Part shown: positions 22,796 through 35,257 of the stretch, piece after piece
How positions within the stretch are numbered: the stretch's first letter is position 1
Layout of the letters: every line of letters starts with the position of its first letter
DNA from: Lumbricus terrestris
Lineage: Eukaryota; Annelida; Clitellata; Crassiclitellata; Lumbricidae
DNA length: 64,000 nt
NCBI GenBank assembly: GCA_949752735.1
Contig: OX457036.1
Coordinates: 88,347,987 to 88,411,986 of the forward strand
Direction of reading: 5' to 3'
Translations under genes and position numbers: made by a program
The notes under the pieces: model-generated
Database searches by the model: none
Told to the model about the DNA's origin: nothing
Seen by the model: the letters and a program-made list of their open reading frames with translations, nothing else

Positions 22796-22854
22796 TTTGG
22801 GTTTTAACAAATTTCTTCGCATTAGATAATTAATTAATGCTGGTGAATGGTGAT

Positions 22855-24005
22855 GCAGCCTCCCTTGGACCACCAGCTCAGTGACCAATACGCCTTCCGA
22901 CCCACTGGATCCACGACGGCAGCGCTCATCTACATATTACATCACACAACTTCTCTTCTGGCATCGGAGCCCTACGCTGCCCTTATATCACTGGACTTCA
23001 GCAAGGATTTTGACACCGTCCGCCATGCGACACTGGCCTCCAAGCTCTGTGCTCTTGATTTACAAGACGAGATCTACAACTGGATCGTCCGTTTCCTCGA
23101 CGACCGGAGCCACGTGACGCGATTTTCCGGACGGCTGTCACCCGCTGCAAAGATCAACGCCAGTGTTGTGCAGGGATCAGGAATCGGACCATCGGGATTC
23201 GTGGTGAACGCTTCCGATTTACACCCGGTCGACCATCGTAACAAGATCCTGAAGTATGCGGACGATACTTATCTGATTATCGGAGCTTCGATGCGAGTCT
23301 CGGTTGAGAATGAGCTTGCACATGTTGCTGCATGGGCAACCCGCAACAACTTGCGCTTAAACAATGCCACCGAATCACGTGAGATGCTGATCCATCGCCG
23401 CCGAAACATCATTCTGCCGCCAACAATCATCGGAGTGGAGCGAGTTACATCATTAAAGATACTTGGAGTGACACTGCGAGAAGACCTCAGTGTATCCAAT
23501 CACATCGCTGGGGTTCTGGGGACTTGTTCCCGCTCCCTATACGCCCTCCGGGTTCTTAAGTCTCACGGCTTACCATCAACAGCGCTACACGACGTTGCTC
23601 GAGCCACAACTGTGTCGCGGCTCCTCTACGCTGCTCCAGCCTGGTGGGGTTTCACCAGCGCCGATGACAGGAGCAGATTTGACCGATTTCTCCGCAGAAC
23701 GGAGCGGATGGGTTACCTGCCGGAAGACTCTCCACGTGTATCGGATTTGGCTAAAGAAGCCGACGATAGGCTAGTCTTTTACAGTCTGTAGTTAAAAACC
23801 CGCATCACGTGCTGAGGACCTTGTTCCCTCCGATAATTCAGCGTCAATACTGCCTTCGACCACGTCCGCATAGCTTTGAGTTACCACCGAAGGACGATAA
23901 AAACTTTATTCCTAGAGCCCTCTATAAGTGCCTTCTCAACAAGTGACTGTGTAACCCGTAATGCTCCCTTCCATGTTACTGAGTTGCGGTCTTGTCAACC
24001 TGTTT
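22855..24005 (+). mobile_element. 5'-truncated LINE with RT domain
   Basis: The open frame to 23791 encodes RT motifs DFSKDFDTVRHAT (A), VVQGSGIGPSGF (B, degraded), KYADDTYLI (C) and LKILGVT. After a frameshift the C-terminus continues (RPHSFELPPKDDKNFIPRAL) to about 23943, then a 3' UTR ending ATTAAACGAATATA. It interrupts sequence that is continuous in gene B (35640-35660). Confidence 0.85.
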
Positions 24006-24089
24006 TTTCACATTAAACGAATATAGGCCTATATATATAAAGTGAAATTAAGAAATCTACGTTTAGAAACCTCTATAAAACCATGCTTT

Positions 24090-25668
24090 TAATTCTCTGC
24101 GTTGTCCAGGAGCTAATCGACGACCTCCTTCCGTTTCTTAACGTGCTCTGCAAGCGGTCGATCCAGGAGGTTCATCTACCTACGTCGCAGAAGCGGTCCA
24201 TCCTCCTTCCAGCCTTGAAGCGAGATAGACTTGACGCAAGCGATCCCACCAACTACCTAACTTGCTAATGTGACATTCCTTTCGAAAATGTTAGAACGAA
24301 TTGTTTGCAACCAACTTATCGCGTATTTAGATGGGAATGGGTTGCTCCCTCCCCTACAATCGGGTTTTCGGGGAAACCATTCTACTGAGACCCTGCTAGT
24401 CCGCCTCCTATCTGACTTCTATGGCGCCATGGACTGTGGCTATATAACTCTTTGGGCTCTTTTTGATGTCAGCTCTGCCTTTGACTCTGTCGACCGTTCG
24501 ATCCTTCTTCAGCGCCTTTCTGTCTCTTTTGGGCTGACTGATAAACCTCTGGCTACGATCTTTCCTTACTGATTGCACAAACTGATGTGTCATATCTGGT
24601 TCAACTAGACCTCGGCGGGTCCCTGCCATTTTTGGTGTACCCAAAGGATCGGTTCTGGACCCTTTGCTTTACAATCTGTACACGTCAGATGTTAGCTCCC
24701 TGCTGAGGGTATACGTGGACTCTCACATCAGCTATAGGCCGATGACATCCAAGCATAATTATGCTCACTGTCGTGCAACAGATGCAGTTTACCCTGTTGG
24801 GCTGATGTGCTCTGCCATTCATGCCCTTTCTCGCTGGATGGCTTCGAATCGTTTGCTGTTGAATCCATCCAAAACCCAATTCATTTGGCTTGGCGGTCGC
24901 AGACAGTTGACTAGTCTAGACGTGCATCTTTTGGCTCAGACAATCTCCCATATTGCATTCTCTCATACCGTCCGCGATCCTGGAGTGACACTTGACCAAG
25001 AACTCAGTTTCTCACAACATGTTAACCTAGTAACGCGAAGCTGCTATTACCAGCTCCGCCAGTTGCGTGTTGTCATGCGGTCCCTATCTCATGATGCCGC
25101 TGTGGTCCTTGTCCACGCCTTCGTAACTAGCAGAATTGATCATTGCTGCTCAATTCTTGCTGGCCACCCATCTAGCTTAATAGGATGTCTTGATCGGATC
25201 ATGCGCTCTGCTGATCGGATTATTAGACACACCCCAAAATTTGCCCCAATTTCTGCCTACATGCGTGATATTCTGCACTGGCTTCCAGTCTCGCAGCGCA
25301 TCTCGTACAGGACAGCAGCACTTGTTTGGCGGTCCTTAATTAGTAGTGCTCCTTCCTAATTATCTGATCTCTGTCGCCCTGTCTCTGTTGTAGCCTCCCG
25401 TAGAACTTTGCGCTCTACGGTCAATGGGGAGCTGATGGTCCCTCGAACCCGCACTGCTGCCAGACAGCGTCGAGCCTTCTCGGTTGTTGGCCCGTCCACA
25501 TGGAATGGGCTCCCACTTGCACTACGCTTATTACCTCGGAATAATTTGCATGATTTCTTCAAGTTGCTCAAGACCTATCTTTTTAGCTGTGGCTGGACTG
25601 GGAGCGCCTCTGAGAAGGCCTCTTTAAGGGGCGCTATATAAATTTTCGGAATGAATGAATGAATAACG
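24090..25668 (+). mobile_element. Degraded LINE, GGCGCTATATA/AATG-tail family
   Basis: Frames in succession: MLERIVCNQLIAYL and GFRGNHSTETLL (start of RT), DVSSAFDSVDRSIL (motif A), then ILHWLPVSQRISYRTAALVW and RAFSVVGPSTWNGLPLAL near the end. The terminus is GGGAGCGCCTCTGAGAAGG, AGGGGCGCTATATAAAT, then GAATGAATGAATGAAT. It has several frameshifts. It occupies the place where the first CTLD exon of gene A should lie. Confidence 0.8.
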
Positions 25669-25768
25669 TTGCCATGGTATAGCATAACATAACGTTGCCA
25701 TGGTATAGCATAACATAACGTTGCCATGGTATAGCATAACATAACGTTGCCATGGTATAGCATAACAT
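25666..25768 (+). repeat. 26-bp minisatellite, four units
   Basis: Four tandem copies of a unit beginning gttgccatggtatagcataa. A single or partial unit is at the same place in gene B (about 37850-37880). Confidence 0.9.
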
Positions 25769-25844
25769 GGCGTTGTTATAATGAATATAATGGTTTGTTC
25801 CATACTATTATTCCTATGATATACAGCGCAACTGTAAAACTCAC

Positions 25845-25878
25845 CTGGTTTATAGCGACAGCAGTTTAGACCTTTTAT
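25845..25878 (-). CDS. Gene A hinge exon
   Basis: A 34-nt exon (phase 0 in, phase 1 out) coding for IKGLNCCRYKP, bounded by GGCAG and GTGAGT. The adjacent cysteine pair is conserved in all copies. Confidence 0.75.
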
Positions 25879-25954
25879 CTGCCAACCACAATAGAACATT
25901 ATTGTAGCCGTCAAACAATTGAAAATCGCGCAGTTACAGACAATGATAGGGCGC

Positions 25955-26820
25955 CTGATCATGGCTATGGCACTGGGTGGAAGGGAGGAACAGATTGTGA
26001 TTGAAGGACAGATGATAAGTGACCTGAGATTTGCGGATGATACTATCCTCCTGGCGGAACAAGCAAAGTGACTATAAGAGTCGATTGCAAAAGTGGTACA
26101 AGTGAGTCAGGGAATGGGGATGAGTATTAATGTACTAAAAACGGAAAGCCAGTTCCTCGGAAGGGGCAACATCAAATTTCAGTTATAGGCGGATGGACAG
26201 CAACTAGAACAAACTGAAAGCTTCTTGTATCTGGGGGGGGGTTAGCACATATGAAAAATTCGAAAAAGACGTGGACGGAAGAATCGGGCTGGCCAGAGGA
26301 ATAGCCTACTATAGGTACCGGGTAATTTCGATGGAAACAGGAATGGCCACGTAGGACCGTATGTGTGAGACAATGCTGAGTGCATTGCTATGCAATTCGG
26401 AGTCTTGGACACTGAGGGAAGTAAGCAGAAGCAGCGGCTGAGGGTCTTTGAAATGGCGTGCCTACGAAAAATAAAGGGAGTGACGAGAAGGGGCAGGATA
26501 AGGAGTACAGAGATATACAACAGACTGAATATTCAGCATGATATACTACACTAAATTCAGAGCAAACGGTTACTCTACTTTGTCCACTTAACCAGAATAC
26601 GGAATGAAAGATATCCAACGATAGCAGCGCTGTCAGCGGATTGTGCATGAAAATGGGAAAGTGGGCGACCAAAAAAGCGATGGCTCCACATGAAACGGGT
26701 GAACTGTCGGTGTCGGGATATGGGTTGGTCTGTGCATGCGGATACATACAGAGCACGAGAGACAGAGAGCGGCTGTTGCGTGTAACAGCATCGCCAAAGC
26801 CATTATCAGGTAAGTCTAGG
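25955..26820 (+). mobile_element. RTE-like LINE relic in intron 1 of gene A
   Basis: Frames include ISDLRFADDTILLAEQAK and MSINVLKTESQFL (RT palm with the FADD motif) and later SESWTLRE and a Cys/Gly-rich C-terminus. It has many frameshifts. A homologous relic is at the same position in gene B (38060-38960), so the insertion predates the A/B duplication. Confidence 0.75.
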
Positions 26821-28836
26821 TAGACTATATTAATACCCCAAGAGGGTTACTATCGATTTCCAGGCATTGATGCGGTAAATAATCGTCCGATTGCAATACC
26901 ATTCGGACCCCTACCCAAGCTTTGAACAACCATGCCTTCGGCGACGATACCCATTCTTTAGGTTCATTTGAACTGTTCCTGGCTAATGGACATTTTATTC
27001 TTCAAAGACTGTAGCCTTCAGCTGGACCTGCAGTCAGGGCCTAGGACAGGATTTGGAGGCCCAGGGCCACAACTAATAATATTTCACGGATTCATAAGAA
27101 AATTATTTGAATTATCTGATTCATTGTCAATTGTATTAATGCTGCAAAATTAGCCTACATTTTCTTGGTTCAAAACTCCATTCTCTGTCACGTTTGTTAC
27201 AGTCGTCAGAGTCTTTTGGAGGTTACTTTCTGTTTGTGATGAATTTATTTCTCGAAGATCTTCAGTCTGGTTAAGCCCATTACTATTATCAGGATGTGCC
27301 AAAAAATTGGAATTTTTTGGCTTGCTGAAGCAGCTTCCATATGTCTAGCCAATTGCTTTCGTTTTTCATGTCCACTTACGACTTACGAGTAAAGAGCCAT
27401 GATTGAGTTTAGACTGTTGAGCGTGGACAACTTTTCAATTTTACAACTACATGACATTGTAGTAACAGATCAACGATTTTTTGCAGTTTCCAATTATTTA
27501 ACGTCAGCGATATCGTCACGAAATAATTAGAATTTGTATAGCACTATATTTCAATGAATAGCTCATTAATTCGTAATTCCCCACTACAGTAAATTATTGA
27601 AATGCGGAATTACGGAATTAAGAAGTTATTAAGAATTAAGAAGTGGCCCTCCCTGTCCTAGGCCCTGCCTGCAGTCTATTCCTTACGTCCAAAATAGCCT
27701 ACCACAACAGAAACATAACCAATTGCACACAATTCTGATGCTAAACATTTATTATTTTGGTGATTGTTTTACCTTTGACTTTTTATCGCAGAACGGAAGA
27801 CAACGTGCGGTTATAGTTGGTTTCAACAATGGTTATAGGCTACTTACTGACCTACTGCAGCATCGTTAGGAGACAGTTCAGTCAGTTCTGCTGCCAGGCT
27901 AATATCCTGACCTATTTGCTCGTCCCACATCTCTGCTTTTCTGTTTGACTACCTTCATTTGCTTCCCATTATTTGAAAGTTTGAACTTGAACTCGATTTA
28001 CCGGTCATTTACTGCATGGTCGCGCTCCCAAGTATCTACATGACCCCATCTATCTGCCGACCTCTTCTCTTCACCCACTCCGCTTCCTTGGCAGGCACAA
28101 TCTCTTCGTCCAACGACGCGAGAATTTCTTTTCATTGGCCCTACACTGTGGAAACTTCCTCTTTATAAACTGGTGGGCAAAGTGCGTCCTCCCGCTGCCT
28201 CAAGATCACTTTTTTTATCTGCTGGTTTCTCGCACTGGGAGTATCTATGATTAGTGACTCGTACCACCACGGACTACTCTCACGGACACCCTTTTAACTC
28301 AACGCAGCGCTCGTGAATAAGCTGGTACCCCGCGCTTGGCTTTCGAGTAGCGCTTTAAAAATTTCGAGTTTGCGATTACGATTAGTGTGCTCTTCGAGAA
28401 GTGCTATATAAAATACAATACAAAACGTATATCTTACACTACAAAATGTAAAAACAGCGCACGTGTCCGTGATTCATATCAAATTTTTTTTTCATCTGGC
28501 ATACAAATATTCATCTTTTAATTCATTAGTTTATACAATAGGTCTATAGGATATTAGGCCTATGCAAGATTTAAAACTTTGATGGAAACCGTCACTTCGA
28601 GAAAATCTGACCATATCTAGTGTGCACCTTATTCAAGAAAAATTCATAATTCTTTGTGCGAAACAAGCAACGAGAATAATTGTTTACTAACTATATTTAT
28701 GAGGCAATAATTATTTATTCAAATGTAATTATTTAAATTAGGCTAACATGTGATCGTGCATAATTTAACTGAGATTATAAACGCATGATTGTAAAGTATA
28801 TAAGATTAAAAAATTAGGATCAAAAGTTGTTTTTAC
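26821..28836. other. Intron 1 of gene A, no gene
   Basis: This is AT-rich and has no supportable ORF. About 27690-28450 and 28540-28836 match intron 1 of gene B and, in part, E (near 7010-7790). A LINE tail relic (gcgattacgatta) lies at about 28300-28385. Confidence 0.5.
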
Positions 28837-29178
28837 CTCAAAATGATTGCATCCTGGTATTACAGTACAGTTGATGGGTGTATGATGGAACAGTTCACAC
28901 CGTCTGAGATCCTCTCTGTAGTTGTAGTTGGTACAGTTGTCATCCCGAGTACATTGCATAGCACATTGTGCTGCAGAAGGGATGCAGGTATTGTGATCAC
29001 CGGATAGAAGACTCAGCTGGTCAAAACCAATAGCCACGGTTGGTTCATCGTTAGCACAGACAGCAGTTCCGTTAAATAAACGGGTGGCCTTGAATGCCTT
29101 AGCTTCAGTGAAGTACCTTTCTGCGGTTAAAACCCCTAGGCAGAAAATAACCAGAGGCTGATAGATCGAAGGAAACAT
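28837..29178 (-). CDS. Gene A exon 1: signal peptide plus PAN/Apple-like domain
   Basis: A 342-nt open exon, ATG at 29178, donor GAG/GTAAAA. Signal peptide core VIFCLGVLT. Eight cysteines at the same positions as in E, B and C. N-glycosylation sequons NGT, NCT and NCT are present. Most similar by eye to the E copy in the segment IGFDQL. Confidence 0.8.
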
Positions 29179-29241
29179 TGCCTTGCTGTGATTTCAAACT
29201 ACTGAGTTCATCGGCTGTTTAACGCTTAATGACGACAGTTG

Positions 29242-29560
29242 GTAATCGTAATCGTAATCGTAATCGTAATCTCGAAACTTCTACAGTGCCCACAAAAGCC
29301 AAGTCGCGGGAACCAGCTTATTCACAGGCGCTCAATCAAAACAAAATCGATAGGCAGCGGGTCAAGTCCGGAGAGTCAGGCAGGCAGATAGATGGACGGC
29401 TAAGGTGGGTGATGTTTAGAGTTGAAGTGGCGGGGGATGTAAGGAGAAGAGGAAGAATCAGGATAGGATTTTTGAAAGAGCAATGTTTTCAGTTTTGAGT
29501 GAAAGACCTGTGGGGAGATAGCGAGAGGTGGAGTTTTGGTGAGTTCGTAATTGGTATAGC
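29242..29560 (-). mobile_element. LINE 3' fragment inserted in the promoter/5' UTR of gene A
   Basis: It begins at 29242 with repeated TAATCG (the ATTACG tail inverted) and is homologous to 15520-15808. It separates the TATA-like element (about 29631) from the ATG, widening that distance to about 450 bases against about 120 in E, B and C. Flanking TTGGTA on both sides may be the target duplication. Confidence 0.75.
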
Positions 29561-29624
29561 CTACACGCAGATACGATACCAGACGAAAGTCGCAATACAA
29601 AAAATTAATGTGCAATACGCAGCA

Positions 29625-29636
29625 GTATAAAAGACT
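29625..29636 (-). promoter_or_regulatory. TATA-like element of gene A
   Basis: Minus strand reads CTTTTATACTGCTGCG, aligned with the TATA-like sites of genes B and C (ATTATACTGCTGCG). Confidence 0.35.
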
Positions 29637-30397
29637 CCATGACGGATAGCTAATCCATTCGTCTCCGACGCTTGCATTCATCATTCACGCTGTATACCAG
29701 CTTTAGGCTACCGAAAGTCAACAAGCATTGTGCTCTTCGCTGCGTCATTCAGTTCATCGATTGCTATGATATCCTTCTATAGCCTATAGACACTGAATAT
29801 TAATGACACAAATAGCCTACAATAAAACTGAATAATGTAGGGTGTACTCCCTCAAAAGACCGGATGTTAGCTGATGCGCTTATGGTTGTCTTTTCATATT
29901 GGGCGCAGTTTAAAAAATTGCTTGGATGATGGACCGGAACATAATCTAGGCCAATGTATTGATCTTTCGTTTTTTGCAAGAGATTTGTGCGCGTCCCATA
30001 CACAATCAAACGGACAGTAGTTGCTTGACTTCGCCCTATAGTTAGGCCTATGTTATTTGTGTATTGAACAAGATCAAAGCTATTTGTTAGAACATGCGAA
30101 TAGACACGACACGACACGACGTGTGTCTCTTAGTCTTCAACCGTGCTGATGAAAGAAGCTTACTTCAACCGTTCTACGGAATACAACGTCTTAGATGCTG
30201 ATAGCAAAAGACGCAGAGTGTTTCGTTCCCCCCCAAAAAAAATTAGTTCACACATTTAATCAAATCAAAAATCAAATCAAAATTTTATTGAATCGATTCA
30301 GTATAAACATACTATTATCACAATGCTTTAGTATCTTAGTACATGGAATGAAACGAGAAAATAAACAGAAAAGATTAAGTTATAGGCCTACAAAGGT

Positions 30398-31025
30398 ATT
30401 ATAGAGTGTTTTAAGCGTAGGGGAGGGAAGAATATGTTTGAGCCTGTTTATTATTCCAATAGATTTAGCAATCTTTTTCTTGATCAGGGTGATATGGAAT
30501 TTCCAATTTAGGTGCTCATCAATGATCAGTCCCAAAAATTTGGTTTGAGATACACGGTTAATAGAGATATTGTTAAGAATGATACTTTTTGAAGGTTCTT
30601 CGGGGATCTTCTTACCTGTACTAGAGAATATAATATAATTGGATTTTTTAGTGTTAAGAGATAGGGAGTTAGCATTAAACCAAGCAGATAAATGGAGTAA
30701 TTCAGAGATCATGCTATCAAACAGGTCACTTATATTGTTAGAGGAGATAAAAACTGTGGTGTCATCAGCAAATAAATAAAAGAGGAGCTTATTGGAGCAA
30801 TTACAAATATCATTAATATAAATTTTAAAAAGCAGAGGGCCAAGGATAGACCCTTGGGGAACCCCAAAACGTATAGTGGCCAAATCAGACAACGCTCCGC
30901 GATAGGTTACTAGTTGGTGTCTATTGGATAAGTAAGATTTAAACCATTCTAAGACAATTCCTCTAATGCCATAATGGCAGAGTTTATCAATTAAAACTGT
31001 TATTAGATCGTCGCTTTTAAATTAT
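30398..31025 (-). mobile_element. LINE RT fragment
   Basis: Minus-strand frame contains GVPQGSILGPLLFKIYIND (motif B), FADDTTVF (motif C), LSLNTKKSNYIIF and KFLGLIIDEHLNW. Upstream frame remnants give HYGIRGIVLEWFKSYLSN. It is truncated at both ends. The RT motifs are intact, in the style of the Jockey/CR1 group. Confidence 0.85.
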
Positions 31026-31029
31026 CCAC

Positions 31030-33690
31030 ATAGCGAAGAAGACTAGAATTTGTGATTAGTGCCTGCTAGCAGCATAATCCTGCAAACTTTGAAAACCATC
31101 TAGATACATTTATATTTGACTGGTGTTACTGTATTACTATAGGTTCAATGCGTGGCAGAGAAGTATCTTTGAAGTGGCGCAGTATAAGCGTCCATTTTGA
31201 CATCACACATCTATAGTTGCGTTTTGGAGAAGATTAATAAGGCATTGTGATCGATGGCATAAGCTGCCATGCATGCCAGCGTGTTTTACTGTCACTACAT
31301 GTATCTGTCTTATCTCGTTCCACAACTTTGTGTCAACCAACGTTCAACGCACAGATTAGGCCTACAAGTGAGCAGCATTCAGTGCAGAATAAAATCTCAG
31401 ATGCATCTAGGTTAAGGGTTAGTCTCTTGACAGGAAGTCATTCCGTCACACTCATGATAATAATTTATTGACTACATCGGTTGAATCACTTAGGTCCTAC
31501 TCTCCCAGTATAATATCATTAGTGTAGAGGGGGCAACACGCACCTCATAATATTATAAAAACGCCTTTTACCCGCCCTGTCCACCCTTTGCTATGCAGTG
31601 AACAGCATAGGCGTAGGGGACATTTGAGCAGTGGGGGGTAAAGATTTTCCTTCTGCCCGAAAATAATAAATCCGAAGTAATTGACGTCATGCGTTTGCAG
31701 GCCTATATCTCTGGGCAAAAGCAGAGTTCCTGTTCTTGCGCCCTCACCCGGGTAGAAGGAAGGGGCAGAGGGGCGACTAATATAGGCTGACCATTTTCTG
31801 GCCATGAAAAACCGGAACACTTTTTTTGGAGAACTGCCAATTGTAAATCCTTAACTACCGTACAGGACTATGGACCTATGCGAATGCCCATGAGAGCCTA
31901 CTATAATAAGCCTGCTGCATAGTACACACTTTGACGAAGTTCAAAGTTACTGATATTTCTCGGAAGAGTGAATTTTTAGTTAAAGTTCAGTCATGCGAAC
32001 GCTTTTCGAACATATTGATGCAGGTTTGATCACAGTTAAATTTGATGATGAGCATAGACTTCAGTGTAGATATCTAGGCCTACGACCCGCGCCAGTCGTC
32101 AGTGCACTGAGTGCAGCTCTCATTCTCAATCGGCGTGCAGTGTGCAATCAAGCCCAGAGGAAGATTTAAGGTTTCTATGGGTAAATGAGAAGGAAAAGGG
32201 ATTTGGGGAGGGCATGTGACCAGCAACCTCTCACCATCAGATTTTTTAAAAATGTCAACATTGCAATACTGCATTTTAAATTGTCTTCTGAAAGAAATTG
32301 CTCTACTATTCGGTGCTGACATGAATCATCTAACTCCCACTATTATATACGGCCATGGCGCGACCTTGCCGAAATCGATATAGATCTGGTCCCGCAACTG
32401 GAAAAAATTGTGGGCCTAATATGAAAACTTTCTCATCACGCTTTGATAATTATTCGTAAAATCTGTTAACTAAACTCGCTAGCATATAAGCTTAGGTCTA
32501 AGGATGTAATAATAGGCTACTCCATAGAAATTGACAACTTCTCTTTCGTTACGATTTCTTTTTGGATTACAAACTAGACTGTTCTGTCATTTACATATAA
32601 CTGATGTTTTCAAAATTGAAGTTTCCTTCTTGTCAAAAACCGGGACAATTTCGCCCTTTTTCTTAAGTCGTCGGGACACCGGCACGCACTGCCAAAAACC
32701 GGGACATGTCCCGGAAACCGGGACGCATGGTCACCCTAGGCTAATACCGTTATAATGACCATTGCACGCAACAGTAGCTCTAAAGACAGTAGCTCAAAAA
32801 AAATTATATGCGCTAAGAATACAGCGCCAACTGAACAGGTAAAACTCAGACCAACGTGCTGACGTTCGGCGGTGTTCAGCACACACAGTAAAAGAACCAT
32901 CCCAAAAGAAAATGTGAATGCATGAACTGTCATCCGACTCTGACGAGCCACGAAATCCGTTGTTGAACGATACTGTAAAACAAACTTGTTCGACAAATTG
33001 AGATAGAACTGGATCCATTGCTCCATTGCAGTGGTGGAAGTTACAGGAGGATAAATACCCAGCCCTAAGTTAGCTAGGAAATACCTATAGGATCCACGGA
33101 CACCACGGTCCCATGTGAACGTCTCTTTCCTGTATCTGGCCTTGTTGTGAATAAAAACCAGCCTCACTTGAAGCAGCCAACGTAAACAAACTTGTTTTCT
33201 TAAGCAATTGGCTAAGTCATTAATTTAATTTCGAATATGTGTTAGTTTCAACTTTATGTGTTAGTTGAACACTCAGTTTCACTTTATGGAAGTTGATGTC
33301 GTTGTAAAGGTAGGCTAGCTGAAACTAAAAGAAAAGTAGAAATTTTTTGGCAGCACTCAGTCTGGCTGATTTGAATTGTTTACTGTTTAATTAATGTTTA
33401 ATCGATTTTTTCTGTTACACAGAACTGTTCTGAAATTTAGAGGAATAGGCCCTAACAATTAACAATCGTTATTAATCAAGAATTCATTATTTTACTTGTA
33501 GACTTAGGCCTATACTTAAATGAACCGTTTTATAATAAGCTTAGCAAGTAAACAGCTAAGTCAGGCAATGTGACAAATTAATATGGCGTTAATTTCGAAT
33601 AAAAATTTTCATTGTGCCATAAATCGCGAATAAATTTGTTAATCGAACAACAGCTCTAATTTTTTTCACAACAAAAATTCTAATTTGGGC
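31030..33690. other. Intergenic, no supportable gene
   Basis: Contains hAT-like debris: a CATAGGCGTAGG end at about 31606 and a ccgggac-rich end at about 32635-32745 (its inverse relative is at 50735-50870). A 143-residue hydrophobic ORF on the minus strand (33167-32736) is noted but not recognised. Confidence 0.4.
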
Positions 33691-33699
33691 GTAAAATGC

Positions 33700-33970
33700 A
33701 ATAAAATCATGTTCGGTTCATGAAACGTTGCTGTTTCGGATTCTATCAACAATATGCATGTATTACAACTAACACAGATTGTATGCCATAAAATGAAAAA
33801 ATTGTCCCAATGCTGGACATTCTCCCCTACAAAGTTGTAGCCTACATGTTAAAATCAGTGGTTTCGGAAAAATTTGACAGTATAATCTGAGATTGTTACT
33901 AATTTTTATTTTGAGAATATTATTAACAATGATGAAAAATATGCTTATTGCACAATCAATCAATCAATCA
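33700..33970. mobile_element. Fragments of two elements also seen at 12-14 kb
   Basis: 33700-33830 matches the right end of the transposon at 13483-14865 (including TGGACATTCTCCCCTAC) without its SINE. 33850-33970 matches the inner arm of the inverted repeat at 11956-13014. Confidence 0.65.
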
Positions 33971-34003
33971 ATCAAAATTTATACAGCTCCCTTCAAGGAT
34001 ATC

Positions 34004-34005
<2 letters not shown>

Positions 34006-34081
<76 letters not shown>
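34006..34081 (+). repeat. (ATT)n microsatellite
   Basis: About 25 uninterrupted ATT units. Confidence 0.95.
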
Positions 34082-34084
34082 ATG

Positions 34085-34265
34085 GGAGACCAAATTGAGC
34101 GGAACCCATGGTGACCTACTTTCGCCCAGAATCACACATCTAGACCGCCCTGCTAAAAAAGATGTGATCCACTCAAGCGGACGGCCAGAGGGTCCAACAG
34201 AGGCGTTTAATTAAAATGTCATAATCGACCGTGTCAAAATAATGCTGCACTAACGTCAAAAGGGT
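34085..34265 (-). mobile_element. Old LINE RT fragment, uninterrupted paralogue
   Basis: Matches 13085-13160 joined directly to 17805-17945 (junction ccctgct/aaaaaagatg). It therefore shows the state before the 4.6-kb insertion downstream of gene A. Confidence 0.65.
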
Positions 34266-34976
34266 TAGTGGGGTCACCTACTCTAAAGTGTGAGGACCCT
34301 GTTCGGTCTAAGATGTTGAACATGCCCTAATCCGGCCCTGACTGCGTGTCCAATCAGAAAACATTGCAAAAATCACATGTATGTGAACAACGTTTGCATT
34401 ATGATGAGAGATCAGCACTCAAAGAATAAAAATTGTCGAGCAGAATTACCCTGCTGACATTAAACTTACGCAGGCTACAATAAATGCGAACCTCACAGTA
34501 TAACTGGCTTCTTCATTGTACAGTAGTAACAGTATACTTCTGGACATCGGCTGCAATAGCAACTTAGTAAGAGTTGATAATTAAACTGTGTCTAGTGTCA
34601 ACGATACGTCATTCGCAACTCTAAACAGTGGCGTCCTCTGCTGAATAACCATAATAATGGGTGTCCTATCTTAGGAGCCGTCCCATCTTAGGGTACTTTC
34701 CCTACTAGAGTTGTGGCTGACAGGTGACGTTATCAATAATTATTCTCTTAAAGAGACAGTGCAATTCTAGCAAAATCTTTCTCCTCACGGATAACATAAT
34801 AGATCTATTATAGCCTACATTCCTTTGCATTAAGTGCATCAATTTTGGCTGGCAAATTACTACCAAGTAACTGGACCTTGCGAGGAAATAATAATTAATA
34901 TGTCTGTAAACTGTCATCCTTTGCTTGCGCATTAGCATATTGTATGCCACAAACTGCTTGCAATCAATAGAATGAT

Positions 34977-35257
34977 CTACAGTGGATCATACTGACAGAG
35001 ATAACAAGCCGTGCGTTCACAAGCACCATCGTTCCACCCGTAGCCTAACGAAAGAGCTGCCATCACACACTTTTCATTACCACCATTACAGTCAGGTTGA
35101 GGGATTCTCCAATTGCTATAAGTTATCGGAAATTCTTTTCCTAGTGCTGTTCTCCAAACAAAAGGAAGTACGCAGGTGCTCATGTTTTGACGCTGACCGC
35201 TAAGCCAGACCGTTTTTCCACACCAGTCACTGTACACGCACACAGCTGTTTTGTTAT
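34977..35257 (-). CDS. Gene B terminal exon: second half of CTLD
   Basis: Begins after TTGCAG. Motifs: VWLSGQRQ, SNW, QPD, NEKCV, WND, CQYDPL-stop (TAG). The four cysteines expected in this half are present. Confidence 0.8.

Larger units (their letters stand above)
21886..29178 (-). pseudogene. Gene A: PAN-CTLD lectin gene lacking the first CTLD half
   Basis: Exons found: 29178-28837 (signal peptide and PAN/Apple), 25878-25845 (hinge), 22166-21886 (second CTLD half, stop). Where B and C have the first CTLD half, this copy has two LINE segments (22855-24000, 24100-25665) and a SINE. I could not find the missing exon. Hinge-to-terminal-exon splicing would stay in frame (657 nt, 218 residues) but would give only half a lectin fold. 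The promoter region also contains a LINE insertion. It is therefore probably non-functional or reduced to a PAN protein. The surviving CTLD half has QPD and WND. Confidence 0.7.

Noticed and set aside
32736..33167. 143-residue hydrophobic ORF on the minus strand
   Set aside because: Not recognised, no splice or promoter context, and hAT-like debris adjoins it; it could be chance.
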